Positions 9,300 to 16,765 of a stretch of DNA of 61,279 nucleotides are shown piece after piece (the first letter of the stretch is position 1; every line of letters begins with the position of its first letter). This DNA comes from Acidobacteria bacterium bin61 (GTDB taxonomy: Bacteria > Acidobacteriota > Vicinamibacteria > Marinacidobacterales > Marinacidobacteraceae): the NCBI GenBank assembly GCA_002238705.1, contig MPMW01000005.1, forward strand, positions 1 to 61,279. Direction: 5' to 3'. Position numbers and translations under genes: made by a program. Below the pieces are notes generated by a model. The model was not told the origin of the DNA and did not search any database. It worked only from the letters and a program-made list of their open reading frames with translations.

Positions 9300-9902
9300 C
9301 TAGACACCCGCGGCCGTATCAACATAGTCCCTCACCAGCAGCAGGTCTTCCATGGATCCGCCGAGCAACAATTCCATCGGCGCTCTCCCATCGAGCCAGG
9401 AATGGGCTTCCCTCAGCCAGGCATTCTCAGTGTCCGGGTCACGCAACCACGCGGACAGGGTCTTCCGAATCCAGAACAGGTGGGCGATCCGTTCCCGCAC
9501 ATCGCGTCCATGGAACGGTGCTCTCCCCGCGAGGGCCGAGGCAACATAGCCGACTTCTTCCGGACCAAAGCCCAGGAGCCGCACCGCGTCAGTCTCTTTG
9601 AGACGCCAAAACTCCAACAATCTCGGCACGAACTGAATCGGACCAGGTCGCCTCCCGAGTTCCGGGCTGCGGAACACATTCGGAACGAGAGTCGCGCCCG
9701 GGCTTCCAAGCATGCCGGTGAGATCGAGTACCGCGGAGGCAGGCTGCGTCACATCACCGGTCTGCGCCTGGTTCAATCGAATTTGGTCGATCCCCAAGCC
9801 CTCGGGAAGCGAGATCTCTGCACCGCCGCGGACGCCGTAGTGCAACCAATAGTGGAATCCCGTATCTCCCTCGATACCTGGGCTTCCGCGTAACCCGGGC
9901 AT
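9300..9902 (-). CDS. Xre/MbcA/ParS-type antitoxin with C-terminal DUF2384 toxin-binding domain
   Basis: The product is 200 aa. The C-terminus AHSWLDGRAPMELLLGG with SMEDLLLVRDYVD is the DUF2384 toxin-binding segment. The middle part (RLLEFWRLKETDAVRLLGF and onward) fits the helical DNA-binding Xre-like region. It should neutralise the adjacent RES toxin and repress the operon. The first 63 residues, which include a collagen-like GLRGSPGIEGDTG, are unusual for the family; an internal ATG at residue 64 could be the real antitoxin start. The first ATG overlaps the stop of the glycine-rich gene upstream (TGATG), so the three genes may be coupled. Confidence 0.78.
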   Translation of the reverse strand: MPGLRGSPGIEGDTGFHYWLHYGVRGGAEISLPEGLGIDQIRLNQAQTGDVTQPASAVLDLTGMLGSPGATLVPNVFRSPELGRRPGPIQFVPRLLEFWRLKETDAVRLLGFGPEEVGYVASALAGRAPFHGRDVRERIAHLFWIRKTLSAWLRDPDTENAWLREAHSWLDGRAPMELLLGGSMEDLLLVRDYVDTAAGV

Positions 9903-10498
9903 CAGGCTCCACCTCTGCCCGGAAGGACTGGCACGAAGAGGAGCGATCCTCCGGCGCCTTTCCCGGCGTCGCCTCCGTTGGCGAACCCCTTGCCGCCCCC
10001 GCCACCACCACCACCTACGCCGATCTCTGTTTCGAAAACATCGCCCATGGACAGGTCGGTGAACTCCACAATGCGGCTTTCTCCGGCAAAGCCCCTGCCG
10101 CCGCGCCCGCCATTGGAGACGATGCGCCCGGGACCCGGAGGGGCTATAGCGCCGTGGCCACCAGCACCGCCGTCGCCATGCTGACAGCCGCGACCATCCT
10201 TCCCATGCACGGGCTCGTCATTCGCCAAGCCTCCTCCACCGCCACCATCACCGCCGTTACCTCCGCCGGCGGTATAGGTATCACCCCGGAACCGCACCGT
10301 CGTAGCGCCTCCTCCAGCGCCCCCACCACCTCCACCTGCGGTGTAAATGTGCAGGTCCTCCATACAAAAGGCGCCGCCACCCCCTCCTCCTCCTCCGGCG
10401 GCTCCCGCAATGACAAGCAGCCCGTAACGCGTAGACCAAGGCCACTCGAAAGTCCCGGACGTGACGACCTTTGCCGACGTCCCTGCGAGTACTGACAT
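9902..10498 (-). CDS. glycine-rich domain protein of unknown function
   Basis: The protein is 198 aa if started at the ATG at 10498. After a short lead (TSGTFEWPWSTRYGLLVIAGA) it is dominated by runs of glycine, reaching eight or more in a row, broken by short beta-like segments such as TTVRFRGDTYTAGG and RIVEFTDLSMGDVFETEIGVGG. This architecture resembles the glycine-rich domains of phage tail and surface proteins, but no specific family is assigned. No signal peptide is seen. No clear Shine-Dalgarno precedes the ATG. The frame stays open upstream but overlaps sppA there. It overlaps the antitoxin start by one base, so it appears to travel with the toxin-antitoxin pair. Confidence 0.55.
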   Translation of the reverse strand: MSVLAGTSAKVVTSGTFEWPWSTRYGLLVIAGAAGGGGGGGGAFCMEDLHIYTAGGGGGGAGGGATTVRFRGDTYTAGGGNGGDGGGGGGLANDEPVHGKDGRGCQHGDGGAGGHGAIAPPGPGRIVSNGGRGGRGFAGESRIVEFTDLSMGDVFETEIGVGGGGGGGGKGFANGGDAGKGAGGSLLFVPVLPGRGGA

Positions 10499-10568
10499 CG
10501 CTTGTGTGACCCGAAGGATAACGGTCCCTTCGTCCCAACGTCCCGACAGGCTCCCCAGCCCCTCGCCC

Positions 10569-12323
10569 TCAGCGGAACTCCGGCACGAACGGCAGCAGCG
10601 CCATGCGCGTGCCCTCGAGCGCCGCGTCGAGCAGCGGCAGGCGTTCCCGCAGGCCGCCCGCACGGAACTCGGCTTCGATCGCCTCCGCGAGCGTCGGCGG
10701 CTCCGGCAGCGAGACCCATTCGATGGTCGCCTCGTCCGGGAAGCCGGCCTCGGACGCCGCCAACCGGACCGCATCCTCGATGCCGCCCGCCTGGTCCACG
10801 AGGCCGGCCGCCAGCGCCTGCCCGCCGGTGAAGACCCGTCCCTGCCCGATCGCATCCACCTCGGTGGCCGTCATGTTCCGGGCCGCGGCCACCCGCTCCA
10901 GGAAGACTCCGTAGATCTCGGCGGCGCCTTCGCGGAGCCGCTCGAGATCCTGCTCGTCGAGTGGCCGCGAGGGACTCAGCCAGTTCGGCCGTCCCCCGGC
11001 CGTGACCAGGTCCGCCGCGATCCCGATCTTGTCGAGCAACTCTCCGATGTTGAACTTGCCGACATAGACCCCGATGGAACCCGTGATGGAAAGCGGTTCC
11101 GCCACCACCCGGCGCGCCGCCGTCGAGACCCAGTAGCCGCCGGATGCCGCCACATCGCCGAAAGACGCAACCAGCGGCTTGACGGCGCGGACCCGCTCGG
11201 CGGCCCTCCAGATCGTGTCCGAGGCGGAATCGCTCCCACCGGGACTCGAAACGCGCAACACCACCGCATCCACGGACGCTTCCTCCTCCGCCCAGGCGAG
11301 CGCCTCCGCGACCGTGTTGGCGCCGGCCACTGGCCCCGCGGACAGGTCCTCCCGGCTTTTTCCCGGCAGGATCGCGCCGTCCACATGAACGACCGCGACG
11401 CGCACCTCCGCGGGCGGAGCGCCCCGGCGGAGCGAGTTGACGTAGTCGCCGATATCCACCAACTCTTCATCCCCGACGTCTTCCTCGATCTCGTCCAGGT
11501 AGCTCAGAGCATCCACCAGTCCCTCTTCCAGCGCGCGGCTGGCGGTGTAGGGGCCGTCCGAGAGCAGCCGGTCCGCATCGCCCTGGGTCAGTCCGCGGCT
11601 TTCCGCGACCGCCTCGGCAGCCCCGGACCGGAACTCCTCGCCGAGCGACTCCAGTTGGTCCCGGTGCTCGGGACTCATGCCCGAGGCGGTGAAGGCTTCC
11701 GGCGCGGTCTTGTAGGGACCGATCGCCTCGAACTGCGCCTCGATCCCCAGTTTCTCGAAGAGCCCGGCGAAGAACATCACCTCCATCGAGATCCCGTAGA
11801 GGCCCAACTGCCCCCGCGGATGCATATGGATCCGGTCGGCGGCGCTTGCCAGGTAGTAGTCCATGAGGCCCGCGTATTCGAGCGACGCGGTCACCCGTTT
11901 CCCCGCCTCTCGAAACCGGAGGACCCCGTCGCGCAGTTCGCGCGCCCGCGCCCACCCGAGGCGGGTCCGCGCGACGCGAAGGTGCAGGCCGGCAATGCGC
12001 GGATCGGAAGCGGCGCCGGAGATGCCCTGGACCAGGTCACTGAAACTCGGCCCGGCGTCGGCGAAGAGGAACGGGGCGTACTGCAGCGTCTCCGGGTACT
12101 CCCCTTCCGTTCCGACCAGCAGGATGCTTCCCTCGGGCACGGTCGGCCCTTCGCCGATGAACAGGAGGGCAGCCAACCCCACGAATCCCAGGACGAGGAC
12201 CGCGGCGAGCACCAGCATCGCCGTGAGCAGACACCCCGAGCCACTGCGCCGGCGCGGTCCCGGCGGCGGGGGCGGCGGCGCCATGCCGCCGGTGGTCATC
12301 TCGGACACGCTTTCAGACTCCAA
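10569..12323 (-). CDS. sppA: signal peptide peptidase SppA, 67 kDa type
   Basis: The protein is 584 aa. It has a proline-rich cytosolic lead, one membrane anchor (about 33-57) and two tandem S49/ClpP-like domains. The catalytic pair expected for this type is present: Lys205 in GPYKTAPEA in the N-terminal domain and Ser394 in DVAASGGYW in the C-terminal domain. It degrades cleaved signal peptides at the periplasmic face of the inner membrane. An ATG nine codons in (ATGACCACC) is an alternative start. The TPR-protein gene lies just upstream on the same strand. Confidence 0.92.
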   Translation of the reverse strand: MESESVSEMTTGGMAPPPPPPGPRRRSGSGCLLTAMLVLAAVLVLGFVGLAALLFIGEGPTVPEGSILLVGTEGEYPETLQYAPFLFADAGPSFSDLVQGISGAASDPRIAGLHLRVARTRLGWARARELRDGVLRFREAGKRVTASLEYAGLMDYYLASAADRIHMHPRGQLGLYGISMEVMFFAGLFEKLGIEAQFEAIGPYKTAPEAFTASGMSPEHRDQLESLGEEFRSGAAEAVAESRGLTQGDADRLLSDGPYTASRALEEGLVDALSYLDEIEEDVGDEELVDIGDYVNSLRRGAPPAEVRVAVVHVDGAILPGKSREDLSAGPVAGANTVAEALAWAEEEASVDAVVLRVSSPGGSDSASDTIWRAAERVRAVKPLVASFGDVAASGGYWVSTAARRVVAEPLSITGSIGVYVGKFNIGELLDKIGIAADLVTAGGRPNWLSPSRPLDEQDLERLREGAAEIYGVFLERVAAARNMTATEVDAIGQGRVFTGGQALAAGLVDQAGGIEDAVRLAASEAGFPDEATIEWVSLPEPPTLAEAIEAEFRAGGLRERLPLLDAALEGTRMALLPFVPEFR

Positions 12324-12374
12324 TGGTCCCGGCTCCCCGGGTTGGGCCGCCGGGCGGCGAACCGAAGGAGGAGG

Positions 12375-13061
12375 TCAGCGCGACGTATCAGGGAGTCGCT
12401 CTTTCCGGGTCTCGGCGAGATCCCGAAAGGCGGAGGCGGGATACTCCTCGACGATCCTCTCGTAGAGCGCGACCGCCGCTTCCGGCCTCCCCTGTTCCTC
12501 CTCGAGCATTCCAAGCTCGAAGAGAACCGGATCGAGCGGCAGATCACCGCTCCCGTCGAGCAGACTCCGGTAGGCGAGAGCGGCCTCCTCCCCCTTGCCG
12601 GAGGTTCGTTGGACGCCGGCCAGGCTGAGGGTGGCGAGTTCCGCCAACAGGTCGTTCCGGCCCCGAACCTGCTCGAAGCTCGCCGCGGCCACTTCGTAGT
12701 CCCCCAGGGCGCGTTGGCAAACCCCGGTGTAGTAGCGGGCGGTTCTGCCTTCGAGCGAGTTGCCCTCACTCTCCGCCAGGCGCTCCAGCTCGGAAAGCGA
12801 AGCCTCGCAGGGCCCGCGCTGGGCTTCCGGTCCCCCGGTCACCTGTTGAATTTCGGAGGTGAGAACACCGAGCCGGGTCCGCGCCGCCTCCTTGCGGTTC
12901 CCGCGGTTCACCAGGAAAGCCCCGAGCAGCAGCGCAACCCCGACCGTTGCCGCGATGATGGTGACCAGGGAGCGCCGGTTCTGCTGCGCCCAATCCACTG
13001 CCCGCTCGACCCGCAGGATGAGGGCGTCGGTCTCGAGCTTGTGTCGTTCTTCGCTGCGCAT
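12375..13061 (-). CDS. membrane-anchored TPR protein (YfgM-like)
   Basis: The protein is 228 aa. A cytosolic helix (1-28) is followed by one transmembrane segment (about 32-50, SLVTIIAATVGVALLLGAFLV) and a mostly helical tail with TPR-like units (GRTARYYTGVCQRALGDYEVAAASFEQ; EEAALAYRSLL; GRPEAAVALYERIVEEYPAS). The layout resembles YfgM-type tetratricopeptide proteins, which assist secreted proteins beside the translocon. That role is an inference from architecture. It precedes sppA by 51 bp, so both could belong to an envelope quality-control operon. Confidence 0.7.
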   Translation of the reverse strand: MRSEERHKLETDALILRVERAVDWAQQNRRSLVTIIAATVGVALLLGAFLVNRGNRKEAARTRLGVLTSEIQQVTGGPEAQRGPCEASLSELERLAESEGNSLEGRTARYYTGVCQRALGDYEVAAASFEQVRGRNDLLAELATLSLAGVQRTSGKGEEAALAYRSLLDGSGDLPLDPVLFELGMLEEEQGRPEAAVALYERIVEEYPASAFRDLAETRKERLPDTSR

Positions 13062-13147
13062 GAAGGGGTGTGGGAAGGGCGGATTCTAGCCGGGGGGCGC
13101 GCCCCGGGAGAGCCCCCGTGCTCCGAGGGCCGGAAGCAGGGCCTCCG

Positions 13148-13792
13148 CTACCGGTCGGCGTCCCGGTCCAACCGCCTTTCGATCCGGAGCAGGACGTCTC
13201 GGATTTCGGTGAGCAACCTGCCCGATTCCGCTCCCCCCCGGTCCACCGACACACCTGCCACCGGAGAAACGGAGGGCGTCGCTCCCGCCATTCGCTCGCG
13301 CTGGGCCAGGACGGCCGCGCGGAAGTCCTCGGTCCCTTCGATGCCAACCAGCTTGATCAGGCTCCCTTGATCGGACTGGCCGGCTGTTTCCACGGACAGG
13401 GCCCGCAGGCCGAGGTGGCGCATGATCGGCCCGTGGGACATCCCCAGGTCCGTGATCTTGTCCAGCGGAACCGTCTTTTCCTGCCGAATCAGGACGCCGC
13501 GCGCCACGTGGAGGTTCTTCTCGGTCAATACGCAGCGAAGCCGCGCCAGATAGCGGCCGGTCATGGCATTGCCAATGGGAAACCAGAGGAGCAGGAGCGG
13601 GATACCGACCAGGCTGACGGTCAGGACCAGCGCCCCCGACAGCAACCAGTAGGTGCGCACTCTCGGGTTGAAAGTGGCTTCCCGGAGGATCGGCTCGCCG
13701 CCCGTGTGCAGCGCCGGATCAGCGGCCACGACATCTCCAATTTGTGACTCGGTGGTCAAGGTTGCCTCCGCGGTTGCGTGTCGCCTGGGCAC
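13148..13792 (-). CDS. PH-domain membrane protein (YdbS/bPH2-like)
   Basis: The protein is 214 aa. Two closely spaced hydrophobic helices (about 48-75) are followed by a bacterial PH (bPH2/DUF304-type) domain: RYLARLRCVLTEKNLHVARGVLIRQEKTVPLDKITDLGMSHGPIMRHLGLRALSVETAG is the characteristic stretch. A charged C-terminal helix ends in ERRLDRDADR. Family members are membrane-associated with largely unknown roles. The promoter side faces two MITE-like repeats starting 88 bp upstream. Confidence 0.75.
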   Translation of the reverse strand: MPRRHATAEATLTTESQIGDVVAADPALHTGGEPILREATFNPRVRTYWLLSGALVLTVSLVGIPLLLLWFPIGNAMTGRYLARLRCVLTEKNLHVARGVLIRQEKTVPLDKITDLGMSHGPIMRHLGLRALSVETAGQSDQGSLIKLVGIEGTEDFRAAVLAQRERMAGATPSVSPVAGVSVDRGGAESGRLLTEIRDVLLRIERRLDRDADR

Positions 13793-13879
13793 GCAACCTC
13801 AACATTCTGACAGGTCTTTGGGCTGGCCGAGGGTCTGCTGCCCCGTCGCGCCGCGGTCCCGCGCGAAGCCGGTCCGTCG

Positions 13880-14045
13880 TAGGAGCCTGTCCCGTAGGAC
13901 GATTTCCGAACGTCATGGTGGGAAAACACAGTCGTTCTCAGTCGCAAACGAACCCCTCGGTGGTCGATTATTGCCTTCATAGTGAGTGTTTCCGCATCTG
14001 AGTGGAACTTCTGTTCTCCTATTTTTTCTACGGGACAGACTCCTA
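13880..14045. repeat. MITE-like element with 18-bp terminal inverted repeats
   Basis: The left end TAGGAGCCTGTCCCGTAG (13880-13897) is the inverse of CTACGGGACAGACTCCTA (14028-14045) with one mismatch. The 130-bp interior is clearly AT-richer than the surroundings, with TATTTTTTCT near the right end, and encodes nothing recognisable. Size, perfect end pairing and odd composition suggest a non-autonomous transposon remnant or solo IS derivative. Its final TA is shared with the next repeat, which starts exactly there. Confidence 0.65.
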
Positions 14046-14246
14046 GCAGCCTGTGGTGAAACCCGCGCGAGCGCCGAGACGGGGCGAGGCGCCCGGCTGA
14101 CGAGGCGGGTGAGGCCGGAATACCCGGTGTATTTCGGCCGAAACGCAACGATGAGCGCCGCATCGCGCCAGTTCTCCCGGTGGGGGGCGGTTCAGCCGGG
14201 ATGGATCGCACGTCGAACGCCGCGCGGGTTTTGCCACAGGCTGCTA
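14044..14246 (+). repeat. dispersed MITE-like repeat, copy 1
   Basis: The ends are TAGCAGCCTGTGGTGAAACC on the left and its near-perfect inverse on the right (GGTTTTGCCACAGGCTGCTA; the last 12 bases pair exactly). Inside is a second inverted pair (CCCGGCTGA / TCAGCCGGG) and the perfect palindrome TTTCGGCCGAAA. Related copies lie at 32222-32489, 36025-36207 and 60911-61093, all in the same orientation. The right end supplies the TAG stop codon of the uridylyltransferase gene. No coding function is assigned. Confidence 0.85.
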
Positions 14247-15590
14247 AACCCGCACGACGCCACGGAGGCGGGCGCCGTCCGGAATGCGCGAGGGACGATC
14301 GCGGCGGCCCAGTACGGTCACCTCTCCCTCGCAGGCGACCTGCCGGCCGAACCGGACGTCGCCGCTGACCTGAAACCGGTCGCAGGCCAGCAACGACGGC
14401 GGCCCGTGGGGGAAGCGTGCTTCGAGATCGCTGATGAAGCGATAGCGCTCCTTGTCGAGGGCCACCGGAGGCGGCTGGCGCGCGGGCTCCACCAGTCCGT
14501 TCTCGTCGATCGCGTAGATGTCGGAACGCAGGACGAGAAGGTTCTCGGTGGTCTTCACCGGCGCGAACCGCCGTCGCGGCACCTCCACCGCTCGCGCCCC
14601 TTCGAAGACTTCAAGCGCGGTGCCGGCAGCCTGCTCCAGGTGGAACACCGGCTCGGATGCCGGGTCCCGCGGGTCGGCCGTCTTCGGATTGGCAATCGTC
14701 GGGAGCGGAAGAAAACCCCTTCCCCGCTCCAGCGCCTCGTGAAGGGCCTCGAGCCGTACCCAGAGGTTGTTGGCGTTGAAGTAGCGGTACCGCTTGTGGT
14801 CCCGGAAGGCCTCCCGGTCCCCGGGCGCGCACTGCGCGGTCTCCCGCAGGATGAGACGTCCGTCAGTGCGCCGGAGCGCCAGGTGGCCTCCCTTCCAGTC
14901 CTCGGGCGTGCGCCGGACGACTTCCATGAGAAACGGCGCCCCGGACCGGATGAAGTAGGAGAGGAGCGCCGGGTCGGGACAACCTCCGACGTTGTCCACA
15001 TTGGAGACGAAGGCGTACCGAAAGCCCGCTTCCAGAAGACTGGCCAGGACCCCGCTGGTGCCGAGGGCGGTGTACACGTCACCGTGTCCCGGCGGGCACC
15101 ACTCGAGATCGGGCCGGTCGGGTACGGAAACCGGACAAAAGTCGTGCTGGCGCAGCTTGGGCGCCTCGTGCTGGAGGAAGCTCTGTATGTCCTCGTCCCC
15201 AAGCGTCGCCCGGACCGGCGCGTCGGTCGCGAAGCTGTTCATGAGGACGGACTTCACGCCCGCGGAGTCGGCCTGCTTCAACGCTATGTCGAGAAAGGTC
15301 ATGCCTTCCGTGGCATAGAGGAGGGCCTTCGGGGCCCGCATTCCCATGGTGGTCCCGAGTCCGCCGTTCAGGGTGATGGACACGGTACGGGCCCGCTCCT
15401 CCACCGAAGCGGCCTCGCCGGACCCGGAGAATGCGGAGAGGTCCCGAACCGGCGCGAGAGCCGCCTCGGAAAGGTGACGGGGACCGCGCGAAGCCACCGC
15501 GACCGAGCGCAGGAAACCGCGACGAAAGGCGGCCGGCATCTTGCGGCGGCGAAGCACCGCCTCGATTCCGGGCGCCGGGTCCGCGGACAT
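14244..15590 (-). CDS. UTP--glucose-1-phosphate uridylyltransferase-like enzyme (UDPGP family)
   Basis: The protein is 448 aa and belongs to the eukaryote-type UDPGP family rather than GalU. The nucleotide-binding loop LNGGLGTTMGM (74-84) with K88 is followed by the sugar-binding segments PPGHGDVYTAL and SNVDNVGG, and NANNLWV lies further on. A C-terminal left-handed beta-helix-like tail ends VTVLGRRDRPSRIPDGARLRGVVRV. It likely forms UDP-glucose, though UDP-GlcNAc or other UDP-sugars are possible in this superfamily. Its stop codon lies inside the terminal repeat of the adjacent MITE-like element, so the natural C-terminus may once have been different. It follows the DUF4105 gene by 3 bp. 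Confidence 0.82.
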   Translation of the reverse strand: MSADPAPGIEAVLRRRKMPAAFRRGFLRSVAVASRGPRHLSEAALAPVRDLSAFSGSGEAASVEERARTVSITLNGGLGTTMGMRAPKALLYATEGMTFLDIALKQADSAGVKSVLMNSFATDAPVRATLGDEDIQSFLQHEAPKLRQHDFCPVSVPDRPDLEWCPPGHGDVYTALGTSGVLASLLEAGFRYAFVSNVDNVGGCPDPALLSYFIRSGAPFLMEVVRRTPEDWKGGHLALRRTDGRLILRETAQCAPGDREAFRDHKRYRYFNANNLWVRLEALHEALERGRGFLPLPTIANPKTADPRDPASEPVFHLEQAAGTALEVFEGARAVEVPRRRFAPVKTTENLLVLRSDIYAIDENGLVEPARQPPPVALDKERYRFISDLEARFPHGPPSLLACDRFQVSGDVRFGRQVACEGEVTVLGRRDRPSRIPDGARLRGVVRV

Positions 15591-15593
15591 GCG

Positions 15594-16748
15594 TTAACTC
15601 TCCACCGGTCGCCGACTGCGCCAGACGATCGCCGCCAATGGCAACAGGGTCGCGAAAACCGTCCAGCCGAGCGGCTGGCGAAGCATCCCAACCGCGATCG
15701 CCAGCAGGAATCCCACCCCCCAGACAAGCCGGGCCGGTCCGTACCAGCGGGCATGCCGGGTGGTGAGGAGAAAGTCGGTCGGAGGTACCGCGAGCGCGAT
15801 GGCGCTGGTCCGAAACTCGGGCAACGGGCTCAGCACGAGCACCGCCGTCGCCACCGCTCCCACCAAGGTCATCAGGGTTGCGGCGGAGACAACTCCGCTA
15901 CGCCGGACTCCGGAATTCCCCGGGAAGAGAATCGCGAGCGCGAGGAGCCCGGCAATGCCGAAGATCCAGGGAAGATAGGGCCGGCTTCCCGGGTCGGGCG
16001 GCAGGAGATCCCCGTAGCCTCCGGTGTGCAGTCTTCGGGGCGGCGCTCCGAAGGCCTGTTCCACCCCGTAACGGAGCGCGCCCGGCAGGAACATCGCGTC
16101 GAACGAAGAGATGGGCTCGTCGGCAACCGACCCCACCCCGACATCGGACAGCCAGAGCAGGAAGGGGTCCTCGGAAAGCCCGCGGCGGATGTGCCCCCGA
16201 AAAGTGGGTTCCTTCCCGGGTGTCTCGAACGGAAGCGGCAGCGGGATGGGACCCCGCAGCCTTCCCGACGACACCTCGTCAAGGTAGTCCCGGATGCGGC
16301 TCGTGCAGTTGTCGTTGAAGTGGTTGTAGATGTACTCGCTCTGTCCCGGGACGAGGTCCTGAGCGATCCGCCCAAGGAGGGCATCCCGCACCTCCGGGGA
16401 GAGATGGAGATCCTGGCGGAAGACGCTTCGGTCATCGCGCGAATACACCCCCACCATGTCCTCGTACGCCGATACCCCCAGCCAGAAGACCGCCTCCCCG
16501 CGCAAGACCTCCCTGACGAGCCCCGCGGGGCGCGAAAAATCGGTCACCCCGTAGTTCAGGCACTGGTCCCCGACACAAAGCGCCGCATGTCCCCATTTCC
16601 GGAAGACCACCGAATGGTCGGGGCCCATCGTCAACAGGAAGATGGATGGAGCATCCGGGTCTTCGGGCGAGGACTCCTGCCCCTGGGCCATCGCCACCGG
16701 CGCCCTGACCAGGGACCCGGCCAGCAACAGCAAAAGGAAACGGGCCAA
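15594..16748 (-). CDS. DUF4105 (Lnb N-terminal periplasmic domain) membrane protein
   Basis: The protein is 384 aa. A signal peptide (1-21, ending VAMAQ) precedes the DUF4105 domain, recognisable by FRKWGHAALCVGDQCLNYG and the later YIYNHFNDNCTSRIRDYLD, which contains the conserved N-x-F-x-DNC-T pattern of a papain/NlpC-like fold. Four to five transmembrane helices follow (about 245-380). The function is unknown; the family is thought to include periplasmic hydrolases. It starts with TTG, only 17 bp from the furthest-upstream possible start of the divergent aconitase-family gene. Confidence 0.8.
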   Translation of the reverse strand: MARFLLLLLAGSLVRAPVAMAQGQESSPEDPDAPSIFLLTMGPDHSVVFRKWGHAALCVGDQCLNYGVTDFSRPAGLVREVLRGEAVFWLGVSAYEDMVGVYSRDDRSVFRQDLHLSPEVRDALLGRIAQDLVPGQSEYIYNHFNDNCTSRIRDYLDEVSSGRLRGPIPLPLPFETPGKEPTFRGHIRRGLSEDPFLLWLSDVGVGSVADEPISSFDAMFLPGALRYGVEQAFGAPPRRLHTGGYGDLLPPDPGSRPYLPWIFGIAGLLALAILFPGNSGVRRSGVVSAATLMTLVGAVATAVLVLSPLPEFRTSAIALAVPPTDFLLTTRHARWYGPARLVWGVGFLLAIAVGMLRQPLGWTVFATLLPLAAIVWRSRRPVES

Positions 16749-16765
16749 GACGACGGGGAATTCTA

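Noticed and set aside
9902-10460. A tandem DNA repeat or CRISPR-like array suggested by the periodic GGC/GGA runs.
   Set aside because: The pattern is glycine-codon low complexity inside one frame, with no regular repeat-spacer structure.
10461-13370. A 969-codon open frame on the plus strand opposite sppA, the TPR gene and the PH-domain gene region.
   Set aside because: It is antisense to three well-recognised genes, has Arg/Pro/Gly-rich shadow composition and no family pattern. Long antisense frames are expected at this GC content.
14043-14237. Short open frames inside the dispersed repeat (about 60 codons in several copies).
   Set aside because: Different copies keep different frames open and the sequence constraint follows base pairing rather than codons, so a peptide is unlikely.
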